NCBI RefSeq assembly: GCF_000829695.1
Contig: NZ_BBNN01000020.1
Coordinates: 1 to 64,000, forward strand
Reading direction: 5' to 3'
Source of the DNA: Streptomyces sp. NBRC 110035
GTDB taxonomy: Bacteria > Actinomycetota > Actinomycetes > Streptomycetales > Streptomycetaceae
Length of the DNA stretch: 64,000 nt
Shown here: piece by piece, positions 8,052 through 18,309 of the stretch
Layout of the letters: every line of letters starts with the position of its first letter
How positions within the stretch are numbered: position 1 is the stretch's first letter
Made by a program: the position numbers and the translations under genes
The notes under the pieces: model-generated
Databases searched by the model: none
Told to the model about the DNA's origin: nothing
The model's input: the letters and a program-made list of their open reading frames with translations, nothing else

Positions 8052-11000
8052 GTGGGGATATCAGTTGAATCCGGGGCCCTCGGATCAACCGGCTACCAGC
8101 GTGACATCTGGGCGGCTGAGGCAAGGACACCGGGGACCTGCCAATTCAACGTGCTGGTCCACGAGCGGCTGGTGGGGGACGTGGACCGGGAGGTGCTCGG
8201 CGCCTGCCTCGACCGGGCGGTCCGGGAGCACGACGCCTTCCGGCTGCGCTTCGCCGAGGACGCCGAGGGCGTCCCCCGGGTGCGGCGGGTCGAGCAGGCG
8301 GGCGGCGGGGCCCCGCTCTTCGGGCGCGTCGACCTCTCCGGCGAGCCGGACCCCGCCGAGGCCGTGCGGATCTGGTGCGAGCGGGAGCTGACCCGGCCGC
8401 TGGACCTCGGGGGCGGGCCGCTGTTCCGGGCCACCGTGGTCACCGAGGGACCCGGGGCCGTCCACCTGGTGCTGACCTCGCACCACATCGTCACCGACGC
8501 CTGGGCGCTGAACACGCTGACCTTGCGCATTCTCACCGAATACCGGGCGCTGATTTCCGGAAAGAACCCACCGGCCGCGAAAGCGCGACCCGCGGAGTCG
8601 GCGAATTCGGTGGAGCAATCCGATTCCCCCTCCTACTGGAATTCCATACAGGAATACGACTCCCTCCTCCCCGCCGCCGAACGCGAAGACGACCGCGCGT
8701 TCTACCGGGAATACCTGACGGGTCTGGAGCCTGCTCTCTTCACGCGTTCCGGCGCCGCCCGGCCGGGCCGCGCGCGGCACTCCTTCCCCGTCGGCGAGGA
8801 ACTGGTGCGGCGCATCCTCGACGCGGGCGCGTCCCCCTTCCCCTACCTGCTCGCGGCGTTCGCGGTGTGCCTCGGGCGCGTCCACCAGGCCGACGAGGTC
8901 GTCTTCGGGGTGCCCTTCCTCAACCGGCGCACCGAGGACGAGCGCTCTGTCGTGGGCCAGTTCGCCAACAACCTGCCGGTGCGCGTCCCGGTGGCAGAGG
9001 AGCTGCCCCTGGTCGAGCTCGCCGAGCGGGTCCGCCGGCAGATCGACCGGCTCAGGGAACACGAGCGGCTGCCGTACGGCGAGATCCTGCGCGAGGCCCC
9101 CGTACAGGACGCCGACAGCCGGAGGCTGTTCGACGTCACCGCTTCCTACCTGCGCTTCCCCAGGCCGCCGGCGACCCCGGGGGTGGACCGGACCACCACG
9201 ATCATGGCTCCGGTCCACGCCGCCGACGCGCTCTCCGTCATGGTGCAGGCGTTCGACGACGAGCCGGGTCTGCGCGTCGACCTCGACTACGCCGACGACG
9301 TGTTCGACGGTCACCTGACGGCCGAGGCCCTCGCTGGACACGTCGGGGAACTCCTGCGCGGCGGCCTGGATTTCCCCGGGACGCCGCTCGGGGAGCTGGG
9401 CATGCTGACCGACGACGAGTACGAGGACGTCGTCCGCCGCCACCAGGGCGCCCCCGCCCCCTACCCGCGCGAGAAGACGCTGCACGAGCTGTTCGCCGAG
9501 CAGGCGGCGCGCACCCCCGGACAGACGGCGGTGGTCGACGGCGCGTCCGGCGCCACGCTGACCTTCGCCGAACTCGACCGGCGGGCCGACCAGGTGGCGC
9601 GGGCGCTGAGCGAGCGGGGCGCCGGACCGGGCGACCGGGTGGCGATCCTCGCGGAGCGCGGCCCCGAACTGCTGCCCGGTCTGCTCGGCATCCTCAAAGC
9701 GGGCGCCGCCTACGTACCCGTCGATCCCGGATATCCGCCCTCCCGCGTCCGGCTGCTCCTGGAGGACTGCGGGGCGAAGCTGGTCCTGCGTGGCGCGCGG
9801 GAGGTGGAGGCCCCGCCCACCGGCGCCCCGGTGCTCCGGATCTCCGAGCTGTACCGGGGCGACGGCCGGCCGCTCGGACGCACCGCGGGCCCGCGGGACG
9901 TCGCGTACACCATCTACACCTCCGGCTCCACCGGGCGCCCCAAGGGGGTGATGGTCGAGCACCACGCGGTGGTGAACCGGCTGACGTGGATGCAGCGCCG
10001 CTATCCCGTCGGTCCGGGCGACACGCTGCTGCAGAAGACGCCCATCTCCTTCGACGTATCCGTCTGGGAGCTGCTCTGGTGGGCCGTCCAGGGGGCCGGA
10101 GTCGTGCTCCTCCCGCCCGGCGCGGAGAAGGACCCGGAGCGGATCGCGCGCACGGTGCGCGACCACCGGATCAGCGTGATCCACTTCGTGCCCTCGATGC
10201 TCGGCCCGTTCCTCGACCTGCTGGAGGACCATCCGGAGCGGGCGGCCGGGGCGGGCTCACTGCGCTACGTCTTCTGCAGCGGGGAGGCCCTGCCCCCGGA
10301 GCGCGCCACGCAGTTCAACCGGATCTTCGACGGCGACGACCCGCCCCGCCTGGTTAACCTCTACGGCCCCACCGAAGCCGCGGTCGACGTGACGTACTTC
10401 GACTGCCCGCCCGCGTCCGAAGGCCCCGTCACCCGGGTGCCCATCGGGCGGCCCGTGGAGAACACCACGCTCTACGTGCTCGACCGGCAGGGCCGCCCGC
10501 AGCCGGTCGGCGTCCCCGGCGAACTGCACATCGGCGGGGTCCAGGTCGCCCGCGGCTACCTCGGGCGGCCCGAGCTCACCGCCGAGCGGTTCATCGAGGA
10601 CCCCTTCGTCCCCGGCGGCCGCCTCTACCGCACCGGGGATCTGGCCCGACTGCTGAACGACGGCAACCTGGAGTACCTCGGCCGCAACGATGACCAGGTC
10701 AAGATCCGTGGCAACCGGGTCGAGCTGGGCGAGGTGCAGAACGCGCTGGTCGCGCTGGACGCGATCCGCGACGCCGTGGTCGTCGACCACCGGCCCGGCG
10801 GCGGCCGGGGCCCGGTCCTCGTCGCCTACTGCACGGCCGACCGGGACCTCGACCCGGACGGCCTGCGAGCGGCGCTCGGGACCGTGCTGCCCGCCTACAT
10901 GATCCCGTCGTCCTTCGAACGCCTCGAAAGCCTCCCCCTCACGCCCAACGGCAAGGTGGACCGCAGGGCCCTGCCCGCCCCGTCCACCGATGCGGGCGAG

Positions 11001-14000
11001 GCGGCGGACAGCGCGCCCCGCACCCCCGCGGAGAAGGTGCTCGCGGGCATCTGGGCACAGGTGCTCGGCGTCGACCGGGTCGGCGTCCACACGGACTACT
11101 TCGTGACCGGCGGCGACTCGATCAGCATGCTCCGGGTCCGGGCGCTCGCCGAGAAGGCCGGCATCCGGTTCACCACCGACGACTTCGTACGCAACCCCAC
11201 CGTGGCGGGGCTGGCCGCCCTCGCCGAGGAGGCCGGGCCCACCGCCCCGGCCGACACCGCGATCCCCGCCCCGTTCGCCCTGGTCTCCCCGGTGGACCGG
11301 GCCCGCCTGGAGGCGTACGAGGACGCCTACCCGGTCACCCGCCTCCAGCTCGGCCTGCTGTTCCACAGCCGAGAGAAGCAGGACTCCGCGACGTACAAGG
11401 ACGTCTTCCGCTACAGCCTGGCCATGCCGTGGCGGGAGCGGGAGTTCCGGGCGGCCTTCGACCTCCTCGTCGCACGCCATCCGGTGCTGCGGTCGTCGTT
11501 CGCGCTCGCCGGCCACGCCGAGCCGCTCCAGATCGTGCGGCCCACCGTCGAGGGCGGGCTGAGCGTGGCCGACCTGCGGGCGGCCCCGTCCGCCGAGGCG
11601 GAGGCGGCCGTCGACGAGCACATCGCCGCGCGGCGCCGGTACGACTACCGGTTCGACAGCGCGCCGCTGTACCACTTCCGGGCGTTCGCCCTGGCCGACA
11701 CGGTGGAGCTGGTCTTCAGCTTCCACCACGCCATCCTCGACGGCGGCAGCGTCGCCAACCTCGTCTCCGAACTCCTCCAGGACTACGGGCACCTGCTGGG
11801 ACTGGACCTCGGGCCGGTGCCGGACACCGCGCCGCCCTCGGCCGCGCTGCACGTCGCCCAGGAACGTGCGGCCACCGAGGCGAAGGCGGGCCGCGCCTAC
11901 TGGCGGAACCTGCTGACCGACGCCGCACAGTTCCAGCTGGAGAGCTTCCGTCCGCACGAGGCGCCGGGGACGGACGAGCGGGTGGAGTGCGACCTGAGGC
12001 TGCCCGCCGACCTCGTCGACGCCCTGCGCGCCACCACCGGGGACCGCCGGGTCCCGGTGAAGTCCGTCCTGTTCGCCGCACACGTCCTGATGCTGCGCGC
12101 CTTCTCCGGCGAACGGGACGTCACGACCGGGCTGGTGACGCACAGCCGGCCGGACATCGAGGGCACGGAGCGCACCTGCGGGCTGTTCCTCAACACCCTG
12201 CCCCTCCGCGTGGACGCGGAGCAGGCCACCTGGTTCGACGTCGTGGACCGCGTCCTGGAGCGGGAACGGGAGAGCCACCCGCACCGGCGGGTGCCGCTGG
12301 CGGTCATCCAGGAGGACCTCGGCCGGACGTCGCTGGTCGACACCCTGTTCAACTTCATCCACTTCCGGCAGCTCGGAGAGGTCTTCCGCACCCCCGGGAT
12401 CGCCAGCCGGGGCTTCGCGGTCCGGGAGGAGACGAACTTCTCCCTGGTCGTCAACGCCATGGTCGACCCGGTGGACGAGGGCATCCGGCTCCGCACCGAC
12501 TTCTCGGGGCAGTCGTTCACCCCCGCCCAGGCGCGGCTGTACACCGACACGTACGTACGCATCCTGCGCAGGCTCGCCGAAGAGCCGGACGGCGCCGTGG
12601 ACTTCGGCTTCCTCGCCTCGGACCCGGAACCCCTGCGGACCGGACGGCCGCCGGTGAACGTGGTCCGCGCCTTCGAGGAACGGGCACGCCGCGCGCCCGG
12701 GGCGCAGGCCGTGGTCTCCGAGGACGTGACCTGGACGTATGGGGAGCTGGACGCGGTCGCCACGCGCTTCGCCGCCGGCCTGCTCGCGTCGGGAGCGCGC
12801 CCGGGCGACCGCGTCGGCCTCGCCATGGGGCGTACGGCCGGCACGGTCGCCGCGCTCCTGGGCACCGCGAAGGCGGGGTGCTCGGCGATGCCGCTGGACA
12901 CCGCCTATCCGGTGGACCGGCTGCGCGCCATGATCGCCCAGGGCCGGCCGGCCCGCGTGGTCGTGGACGCGGAGCACCGGTCTCTCCTGGACACCCTGGA
13001 GACCTCCGTGCCCTCCCTCGCGTACGAGGCGCTGGCCACCACTGGGCACGAGGCCGAGCTGCCGGAGATCTCCGAGGACGACGAGGTGTACCTGCTCTTC
13101 ACCTCCGGCTCGACGGGCCGCCCGAAGGGGGTCTCGGCGCCGCACCGTTCCCTGTCCAACCTGGTGGCCTGGCAGAACGGGATCGCCAGCACGGCCGAGG
13201 GCGCCCGCACCGCGCAGTACGCGCCGCTCAGCTTCGACGTCTCCTTCCAGGAGCTGTACGCCACGCTGGCCGGCGGCGGCACCCTGGTCGTCGTCACCGA
13301 GGAACTGCGACGCGACATGCCGGGTCTGCTGCGGCTGATGGACCGCGAGCGCGTCGAGCGCGTGCACCTGCCGTACGTGGCCCTCCAGCAGTTGGCGGAG
13401 GCGTCGGCCACGCTCGGCCTGGTGCCGCGGAGCCTGCGGGTCCTGTGCTCGTCCGGCGAGCAGTTCCGGACGACGGACGAGATCCGGCGCTTCTGCGCCG
13501 CTCTCGGCGACGTGGTGCTCGACAACCACTACGGCCCCACCGAGACACACGCCGCCGCCTTCCACGCGATGACCGGCGACCCCGCCGCCTTCCCCGCGCT
13601 GCCCCCGGTGGGCCGGCCCATCCACGGGGCACGGCTGCTGGTCCTCGACGAGAAGAGGCGCCCGGTGCCGGTCGGCAGCCGGGGCGAGATCTACGTCGGC
13701 GGCGCCGGTCTGGCCGACGGGTACGCGGGCCGCCCCGACCTCACCGAGGAGCGGTTCCTGCCCGCCCCGGACGGTGGCGGGCGCCTCTACCGCACCGGGG
13801 ACGTCGGCATGGTCCTGCCCGACGGCGGCCTGGTCTGCCTGGGCCGCGCCGACCGGCAGGTCAAGATCCGCGGCTACCGGGTCGAGCCCGGGGAGATCGA
13901 ACTGGTCGCCGCGGACGCGGCGGCGGGCGGCCCCGACGCGATCACCGACATCGCCGTGATCGCCCGGCGCGACGAAGCGGGCGACACCTCCCTGGTCGCC

Positions 14001-15305
14001 TTCCTGGTCGGCGACGAGGAACGCGCGGACCTGGACGGGCTGCGGCGCCACCTGCGCGCCAAGCTGCCGGACTACATGGTGCCCGTGCACTTCGTGTGGC
14101 TGCCCGCCATCCCGCTTACCCCGAACGGCAAACGCGACGAGGCCGCGCTCCGGCAGGTGCGGCCGGTCCGCACCGGAGCGGCCGGGCAGGTGGCCCCCCG
14201 GGACGACCACGAGCGCACGCTGGTCCACATGCTGGCCGACCTGCTGCACCTGCCGGACCTGGGGGTGCACGACAACCTGTTCGACCTCGGCGCCACGTCC
14301 ATCACGGCGATGCGCCTGGTCGTCCTCATGGAGGAGCGGTTCGGCACCGCGATCCCGCTGTCGGACTTCATCGTCGCGCCGACCGTGGCCGAACTGGCCG
14401 AGCGCCTCCGCTCGGCGGGCGGCACGAGCGCCGGCTTCGACCCGCTGGTGGCGATCCGGCCCGAGGGGACGCGGCCACCGCTGTTCTTCGCGCACCCCAT
14501 GGGCGGCAACGTGCTCTGCTACGTACCGTTCGCCAAGCACCTGCCGCCGGACCAGCCCTTCTACGCCTTCCAGGCGGCCGGGGCCGACGTCGGCACGGAG
14601 CCGGTGCGCGGTCTGGAACAGCTCGCGTCCGACTACATCGCGGCGATGCGCCGGGTCCAGCCGGCCGGCCCGTACCACCTCGGCGGATGGTCCTTCGGCG
14701 GGTTCGTCGCCTTCGAGATGGCCCGCCAACTGCACGCCGCAGGGGAGAGCGTGGCGTCCGTGGTCCTGCTGGACACGACGGCGCTCAACCCGGGGCGGCG
14801 GCCCTGGACCGACGACGAGGCCCTGCTCGGCTGGTTCTTCTGGGAGCTGCTCTGGCTCCAGCACGGCAGCGCCACCGCCGGCGACCTCCTGCCGCCCGGT
14901 CTGGACACGCTGGACGAGAAGTTCGCGTTCATGACCCGGCTGGCCATCGACGAGGGCGTCCTGCCCGCGGGCAGCGGCGACGCCGTGGTGCGGAGGCTGT
15001 TCCGGGTGTACGAGGCGAACTGGCGCTCCGCCTTCGACTACCGGCCCGGGGTCGTGGACCACGACGTCGTCCTCCTCCGGGCCCGCGATCCGCTGCCGGG
15101 CGTGCTGCTGGACATGCACACCGCCATCGACAGCATGCACGCGGACGAGACCAACGGATGGCGGGAGCGCACCTCCGGCCACCTCACGGTGATCGACACC
15201 GAGGGCGACCACCTCACGATCATGGAGGAACCGCTCGTGGCCGGCGTCGTCGGCCCGGTGCTCAGGGCAATGGGACTCCGAACCGACGAGAGCGGGGAGA
15301 ACTGA
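8052..15305 (+). CDS. Dimodular NRPS, C-A(Ser)-T-C-A-T-TE
   Basis: A 2417-residue peptide synthetase. Domains in order: C1 (1-440; HHIVTDA near 143, last motif residue Ala instead of Gly); A1 (475-985); T1 (about 990-1065; GGDSI with the phosphopantetheine serine near 1019); C2 (1090-1510; intact HHAILDG near 1224); A2 (1535-2030; LLFTSGSTGRPKG); T2 (2050-2120; GATSI near 2079); thioesterase (2140-2417; GWSFGG near 2212, with downstream Asp and His). Manual alignment to GrsA gives A1 code DVWHFSLVDK, the published EntF serine code. A2 reads DVQHCSHAAK, which I cannot assign. There is no epimerase domain. A C domain at the very N-terminus, as in EntF, implies an upstream acyl donor, most simply the free carrier protein at 29013-29276. 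The GTG start at 8052 follows GAAGGAG. It is the first gene of an operon; the next start is 1 bp after its stop. Confidence 0.95.
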   Translation: MGISVESGALGSTGYQRDIWAAEARTPGTCQFNVLVHERLVGDVDREVLGACLDRAVREHDAFRLRFAEDAEGVPRVRRVEQAGGGAPLFGRVDLSGEPDPAEAVRIWCERELTRPLDLGGGPLFRATVVTEGPGAVHLVLTSHHIVTDAWALNTLTLRILTEYRALISGKNPPAAKARPAESANSVEQSDSPSYWNSIQEYDSLLPAAEREDDRAFYREYLTGLEPALFTRSGAARPGRARHSFPVGEELVRRILDAGASPFPYLLAAFAVCLGRVHQADEVVFGVPFLNRRTEDERSVVGQFANNLPVRVPVAEELPLVELAERVRRQIDRLREHERLPYGEILREAPVQDADSRRLFDVTASYLRFPRPPATPGVDRTTTIMAPVHAADALSVMVQAFDDEPGLRVDLDYADDVFDGHLTAEALAGHVGELLRGGLDFPGTPLGELGMLTDDEYEDVVRRHQGAPAPYPREKTLHELFAEQAARTPGQTAVVDGASGATLTFAELDRRADQVARALSERGAGPGDRVAILAERGPELLPGLLGILKAGAAYVPVDPGYPPSRVRLLLEDCGAKLVLRGAREVEAPPTGAPVLRISELYRGDGRPLGRTAGPRDVAYTIYTSGSTGRPKGVMVEHHAVVNRLTWMQRRYPVGPGDTLLQKTPISFDVSVWELLWWAVQGAGVVLLPPGAEKDPERIARTVRDHRISVIHFVPSMLGPFLDLLEDHPERAAGAGSLRYVFCSGEALPPERATQFNRIFDGDDPPRLVNLYGPTEAAVDVTYFDCPPASEGPVTRVPIGRPVENTTLYVLDRQGRPQPVGVPGELHIGGVQVARGYLGRPELTAERFIEDPFVPGGRLYRTGDLARLLNDGNLEYLGRNDDQVKIRGNRVELGEVQNALVALDAIRDAVVVDHRPGGGRGPVLVAYCTADRDLDPDGLRAALGTVLPAYMIPSSFERLESLPLTPNGKVDRRALPAPSTDAGEAADSAPRTPAEKVLAGIWAQVLGVDRVGVHTDYFVTGGDSISMLRVRALAEKAGIRFTTDDFVRNPTVAGLAALAEEAGPTAPADTAIPAPFALVSPVDRARLEAYEDAYPVTRLQLGLLFHSREKQDSATYKDVFRYSLAMPWREREFRAAFDLLVARHPVLRSSFALAGHAEPLQIVRPTVEGGLSVADLRAAPSAEAEAAVDEHIAARRRYDYRFDSAPLYHFRAFALADTVELVFSFHHAILDGGSVANLVSELLQDYGHLLGLDLGPVPDTAPPSAALHVAQERAATEAKAGRAYWRNLLTDAAQFQLESFRPHEAPGTDERVECDLRLPADLVDALRATTGDRRVPVKSVLFAAHVLMLRAFSGERDVTTGLVTHSRPDIEGTERTCGLFLNTLPLRVDAEQATWFDVVDRVLERERESHPHRRVPLAVIQEDLGRTSLVDTLFNFIHFRQLGEVFRTPGIASRGFAVREETNFSLVVNAMVDPVDEGIRLRTDFSGQSFTPAQARLYTDTYVRILRRLAEEPDGAVDFGFLASDPEPLRTGRPPVNVVRAFEERARRAPGAQAVVSEDVTWTYGELDAVATRFAAGLLASGARPGDRVGLAMGRTAGTVAALLGTAKAGCSAMPLDTAYPVDRLRAMIAQGRPARVVVDAEHRSLLDTLETSVPSLAYEALATTGHEAELPEISEDDEVYLLFTSGSTGRPKGVSAPHRSLSNLVAWQNGIASTAEGARTAQYAPLSFDVSFQELYATLAGGGTLVVVTEELRRDMPGLLRLMDRERVERVHLPYVALQQLAEASATLGLVPRSLRVLCSSGEQFRTTDEIRRFCAALGDVVLDNHYGPTETHAAAFHAMTGDPAAFPALPPVGRPIHGARLLVLDEKRRPVPVGSRGEIYVGGAGLADGYAGRPDLTEERFLPAPDGGGRLYRTGDVGMVLPDGGLVCLGRADRQVKIRGYRVEPGEIELVAADAAAGGPDAITDIAVIARRDEAGDTSLVAFLVGDEERADLDGLRRHLRAKLPDYMVPVHFVWLPAIPLTPNGKRDEAALRQVRPVRTGAAGQVAPRDDHERTLVHMLADLLHLPDLGVHDNLFDLGATSITAMRLVVLMEERFGTAIPLSDFIVAPTVAELAERLRSAGGTSAGFDPLVAIRPEGTRPPLFFAHPMGGNVLCYVPFAKHLPPDQPFYAFQAAGADVGTEPVRGLEQLASDYIAAMRRVQPAGPYHLGGWSFGGFVAFEMARQLHAAGESVASVVLLDTTALNPGRRPWTDDEALLGWFFWELLWLQHGSATAGDLLPPGLDTLDEKFAFMTRLAIDEGVLPAGSGDAVVRRLFRVYEANWRSAFDYRPGVVDHDVVLLRARDPLPGVLLDMHTAIDSMHADETNGWRERTSGHLTVIDTEGDHLTIMEEPLVAGVVGPVLRAMGLRTDESGEN

Positions 15306-15306
15306 C

Positions 15307-16503
15307 ATGGGCGGTACACGGACAGCCATCGTCGTCGGCGCGGGGATCGGCGGACTGACCACCGCCATCGCGCTGCGGAGCGTCGGCTTCGAGGTGGAGG
15401 TGTTCGAGCGGGCGCCGGAGATCCGGGCGGCCGGATTCGGCCTCTCCGTGATGAGCAACGCCACGGCCGCGCTCGCCACCCTCGACATCGACCTCGGCCT
15501 GGAGAAGCGCGGGCGGGTGATGGAGACCTACCACGTCAAGGACTGGAAGGGCAGGCTGATACGGGAGTTCCCGTTCCCCGAGATCACCCGCCGCATCGGC
15601 GTCCCGTGCGTCTGCATCAGCCGCTCCGACCTGCTCGCCGCCCTCCTGGACCGGGCCGCGGACGTCCCGATCCGGTTGAACGCGGCCGCCGACCGGTTCG
15701 AGGTGGAGGGCGACCGCGCCCGGGTCCACTTCACCGACGGCCGGGTGGCGGAGGCCGACGTCCTGGTGGGCGCCGACGGGTTCAACTCCGTCGTACGGCG
15801 GCAGCTGACCGGACCGGACGAGCCCGTGCACGACAGCGGCTACATCGCGTGGCTCGGCATCACCGAGTACAGCCACCCCCGGTTCGCCCCCGGATCCGTG
15901 GTCCACCTGTGGGGCGACGGCATGCGGTTCGGCCTGGTCGACATCGGCAAGGGCCGGCTCTACTGGTGGGGCACGAAGAACATGCCGTACGAGGAGTCCA
16001 GCACCTGGGACGGCGGCAGGGCGGGGGTCCTCGACGCCTACTCCGGCTGGCCGGACGAGGTCCGGGAGGCGATCCGGGTGACCCCGCCCGAGAACCTGCT
16101 GACGCTGAACACCCGCGACCGGGCCTTCCTCCAGCCCTGGGGCACCGGGCCGGTGACCCTGCTCGGGGACGCCGCCCACCCCATGCTCACCAGCCTCGGC
16201 CAGGGCTCGGCCATGGCGATGGAGGACGCCGCGGTCCTGGCCCAGCACCTGCGGCACGCACCGGACGTGCCCGGGGGACTGCGCGGCTACGAGGCGGCCC
16301 GGTACGAACGCACCCGGACCATGGTGGAGGCCACCCGCGCCATCAGCGAGTTCGAGCAGTCGGAAGGCCCGGTGCGCCGCCGGGTCCGGGACGGCTACTT
16401 CCGGTGGATGCCCCACCGGAAGCTGGTGGGCAAGCTGGAACCGGCGCTCACCTTCCCGGGCGCCGGCCTTCCCGCCCGCACCGGTGAGGAGGCCGGCCGA
16501 TGA
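15307..16503 (+). CDS. FAD-dependent monooxygenase (p-hydroxybenzoate hydroxylase fold)
   Basis: A 398-residue single-component flavoprotein. The N-terminal Rossmann motif VVGAGIGGLTTAIAL binds FAD. VLVGADGFNSVVR is the DG motif, and TLLGDAAHPM is the second FAD motif of the aromatic-hydroxylase superfamily. Members usually hydroxylate or epoxidise aromatic or conjugated substrates using NAD(P)H and oxygen. It begins immediately after the NRPS stop and overlaps the following SDR gene by ATGA, so it belongs to the NRPS operon and is presumably a tailoring enzyme. The substrate is unknown. Confidence 0.9.
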   Translation: MGGTRTAIVVGAGIGGLTTAIALRSVGFEVEVFERAPEIRAAGFGLSVMSNATAALATLDIDLGLEKRGRVMETYHVKDWKGRLIREFPFPEITRRIGVPCVCISRSDLLAALLDRAADVPIRLNAAADRFEVEGDRARVHFTDGRVAEADVLVGADGFNSVVRRQLTGPDEPVHDSGYIAWLGITEYSHPRFAPGSVVHLWGDGMRFGLVDIGKGRLYWWGTKNMPYEESSTWDGGRAGVLDAYSGWPDEVREAIRVTPPENLLTLNTRDRAFLQPWGTGPVTLLGDAAHPMLTSLGQGSAMAMEDAAVLAQHLRHAPDVPGGLRGYEAARYERTRTMVEATRAISEFEQSEGPVRRRVRDGYFRWMPHRKLVGKLEPALTFPGAGLPARTGEEAGR

Positions 16504-17423
16504 GCCGCGGCAGGCCGCGCGGACCGCGCGCCGGGAGCGTACCGCCGCACGGCGCGGTCCTCGTCACGGGCGCCTCATCGGGGCTGGGCCGCGAGTGCGC
16601 CCTGGAGCTGGAACACCGGGGCTTCCACGTGCTCGCGGGGGTCCGCCGGGAGGAGGACGGGGAGAAGCTGCTCGCCGAGTCGCACCACGAGCGGCTCCGC
16701 TACGCCGTCGTCGACATCACCGACGACGCGTCGGTACGGGCCTCGGCCGAACTCGTCGCCCACCGCTACGGCGGGCTGCGGGGCCTGGTGAACAACGCCG
16801 GGATCTGCCTGCCGGGCCCACTGGAGTGCATCGACGGCGAGCAGTTCCGCCGACAGCTCGACGTCAACGTGGTCGGGCACCTCTCGATGATCCGGGCCCA
16901 TCTGCCGCTGCTGCGCCGGTCGCACGGCCGGATCGTCAACGTCACCTCGGGCCTCGGCAGCGCCGCGGTCCCGTTCCTCGGGGCCTACTCCGCGGCCCAG
17001 TTCGCCAAGGAGGCGCTCAGCGACGCCCTGCGGCGCGAACTGGCGCCCACCGGCGTACGGGTCTCGGTGGTGGCGCCGGGCGCCATCCTCACGCCGATCT
17101 GGACCAAGGTGTCGCAGGCGGGCGAACGGGCCCTCGCGGACGCCCCTCCCGCCGTCGCCGATCTCTACCGGTCCGCCCTCCAGGGGTTCCTGGAGGGCAA
17201 CGCCCAGCAGGCGATGGCGAGCAGGACCACCCCCGAGGACTTCGCCCGCACGGTTCTGCGCGCCCTGACCGACGCGCGCCCCCGGGCCCGCTACTGGGCC
17301 GGGGCGGACGCCCGCCGGATGGCCCGGACGGCCCGGCTGCTCCCCGACTCGCTGCTGGACCGCACCTTCCGGGCGATCACCGCCCAGGTCGGCGCGCCCG
17401 CCGGCACGGACGCACGGCCGTAA
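16500..17423 (+). CDS. Short-chain dehydrogenase/reductase family protein with altered active site
   Basis: A 307-residue SDR-fold protein. The cofactor motif VLVTGASSGLGRE and the structural LVNNAG are present, as is the catalytic-type serine (IVNVTSGLGS). The YxxxK motif is changed: AYSAAQFAKEA has glutamine where the catalytic lysine should be, with a lysine three residues later. Lysine loss usually weakens or changes SDR activity, so it may act as a non-redox enzyme or use another residue. The start overlaps the monooxygenase stop (ATGA), giving translational coupling. It ends the first rightward block. Confidence 0.88.
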   Translation: MSRGRPRGPRAGSVPPHGAVLVTGASSGLGRECALELEHRGFHVLAGVRREEDGEKLLAESHHERLRYAVVDITDDASVRASAELVAHRYGGLRGLVNNAGICLPGPLECIDGEQFRRQLDVNVVGHLSMIRAHLPLLRRSHGRIVNVTSGLGSAAVPFLGAYSAAQFAKEALSDALRRELAPTGVRVSVVAPGAILTPIWTKVSQAGERALADAPPAVADLYRSALQGFLEGNAQQAMASRTTPEDFARTVLRALTDARPRARYWAGADARRMARTARLLPDSLLDRTFRAITAQVGAPAGTDARP

Positions 17424-17771
17424 GGGCCGTCCCGCACTTCCCGGCGGGCGCTGGACGACAGCTACGGCACCTCGCCGCGTTGTCGGAACGCCCGAGCACA
17501 GCCAGTATGCGGGCGCATCTCCGCCGTGCTATGCACCGCGTCCGACGCCGTGCGCTGATCCACCGGGAAGTGCGGGAGCGCCCTCAGCCGCGGCGACTGC
17601 GTATTCGCGTAGTACCGGGGGACATGCCTGTACGCGCCCCGCACCCCTGACTAGCGTACGCAGCGTCCCCGTCACGGAAAGAAAGTCCTGACGAATTCCT
17701 CGCACGGCCGACGAGGCTGTTCCGGCGGCCCCGTGAAAACGACCGGCCCATGAGCGCGCTGGGGAGAAGAA
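17424..17771 (+). promoter_or_regulatory. 348-bp gap with candidate promoter of the second rightward block
   Basis: No gene is visible. GCGTATTCGCG at 17599-17609 is the exact reverse complement of the second direct repeat upstream of the NRPS. TAGCGTACG at 17652-17660 also occurs at 8017-8025 in the NRPS leader, at a comparable distance from the start codon. The shared elements suggest that both rightward blocks answer to the same regulator. Confidence 0.5.
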
Positions 17772-18296
17772 ATGGTTACGGAGCGGGATTTCAAGGATTT
17801 CATGGCCGACGTCTGCACCCCGGTGGCGGTGGTCACCGCGACGGAGGACGGCCTGCCGCACGGCACGACCGTCGGCTCGCTCACCTCCCTGTCGCTGCGA
17901 CCGCCCATGGTGGCGCTGGCACTGGAGCGACGCTCCCGGCTGCTGCCGAAGATCCTGCGTTCCCAGCGGTTCGGCGTGAACCTGCTCGGAGCCGAACAGG
18001 CCGACGCAGCCAGGGCTTTCGCCTCCTCCGCCGGTGACCGCTTCGAGCGGGCCGCCTGGCACCCGGACGACGGCCTCCCGCGCCTGCGGGAGGCCCCGGG
18101 GTGGCTCGTGTGCGAGCTGGACCGCCAGGTCCCCGGCGGCGACCACGTGCTGCTGCTCGGCCGGGTGGCCCGGATCTCCGGCACCCGGGGCGCCGCCCCG
18201 CTCGTCTACGGACGCCGCACGTTCGGCACGCATTCCGCGGCGGCGCCGACGCATACCCGTTCCCTCGCCGACCGCATTACCGCATTCGCCCACTGA
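17772..18296 (+). CDS. Flavin reductase, NADH:flavin component of a two-component monooxygenase
   Basis: A 174-residue protein of the HpaC/flavin-reductase-like family. The N-terminus shows TPVAVVTATEDGLPHGTTVG, then SLTSLSLRPPMVALALERRS and FGVNLLGAEQ, the flavin-binding pattern of this fold. Such enzymes reduce free FMN or FAD with NAD(P)H and hand it to a partner oxygenase. The partner is almost certainly the next gene, 13 bp downstream. The ATG at 17772 follows GGGGAGAAG. Confidence 0.9.
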   Translation: MVTERDFKDFMADVCTPVAVVTATEDGLPHGTTVGSLTSLSLRPPMVALALERRSRLLPKILRSQRFGVNLLGAEQADAARAFASSAGDRFERAAWHPDDGLPRLREAPGWLVCELDRQVPGGDHVLLLGRVARISGTRGAAPLVYGRRTFGTHSAAAPTHTRSLADRITAFAH

Positions 18297-18309
18297 GACG
18301 GAGGATTCC

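Noticed and set aside
10257..15488. Open frame of 1743 codons antisense to the NRPS
   Set aside because: It is the third-position GC shadow of the NRPS frame; composition is low-complexity and no domain is visible.
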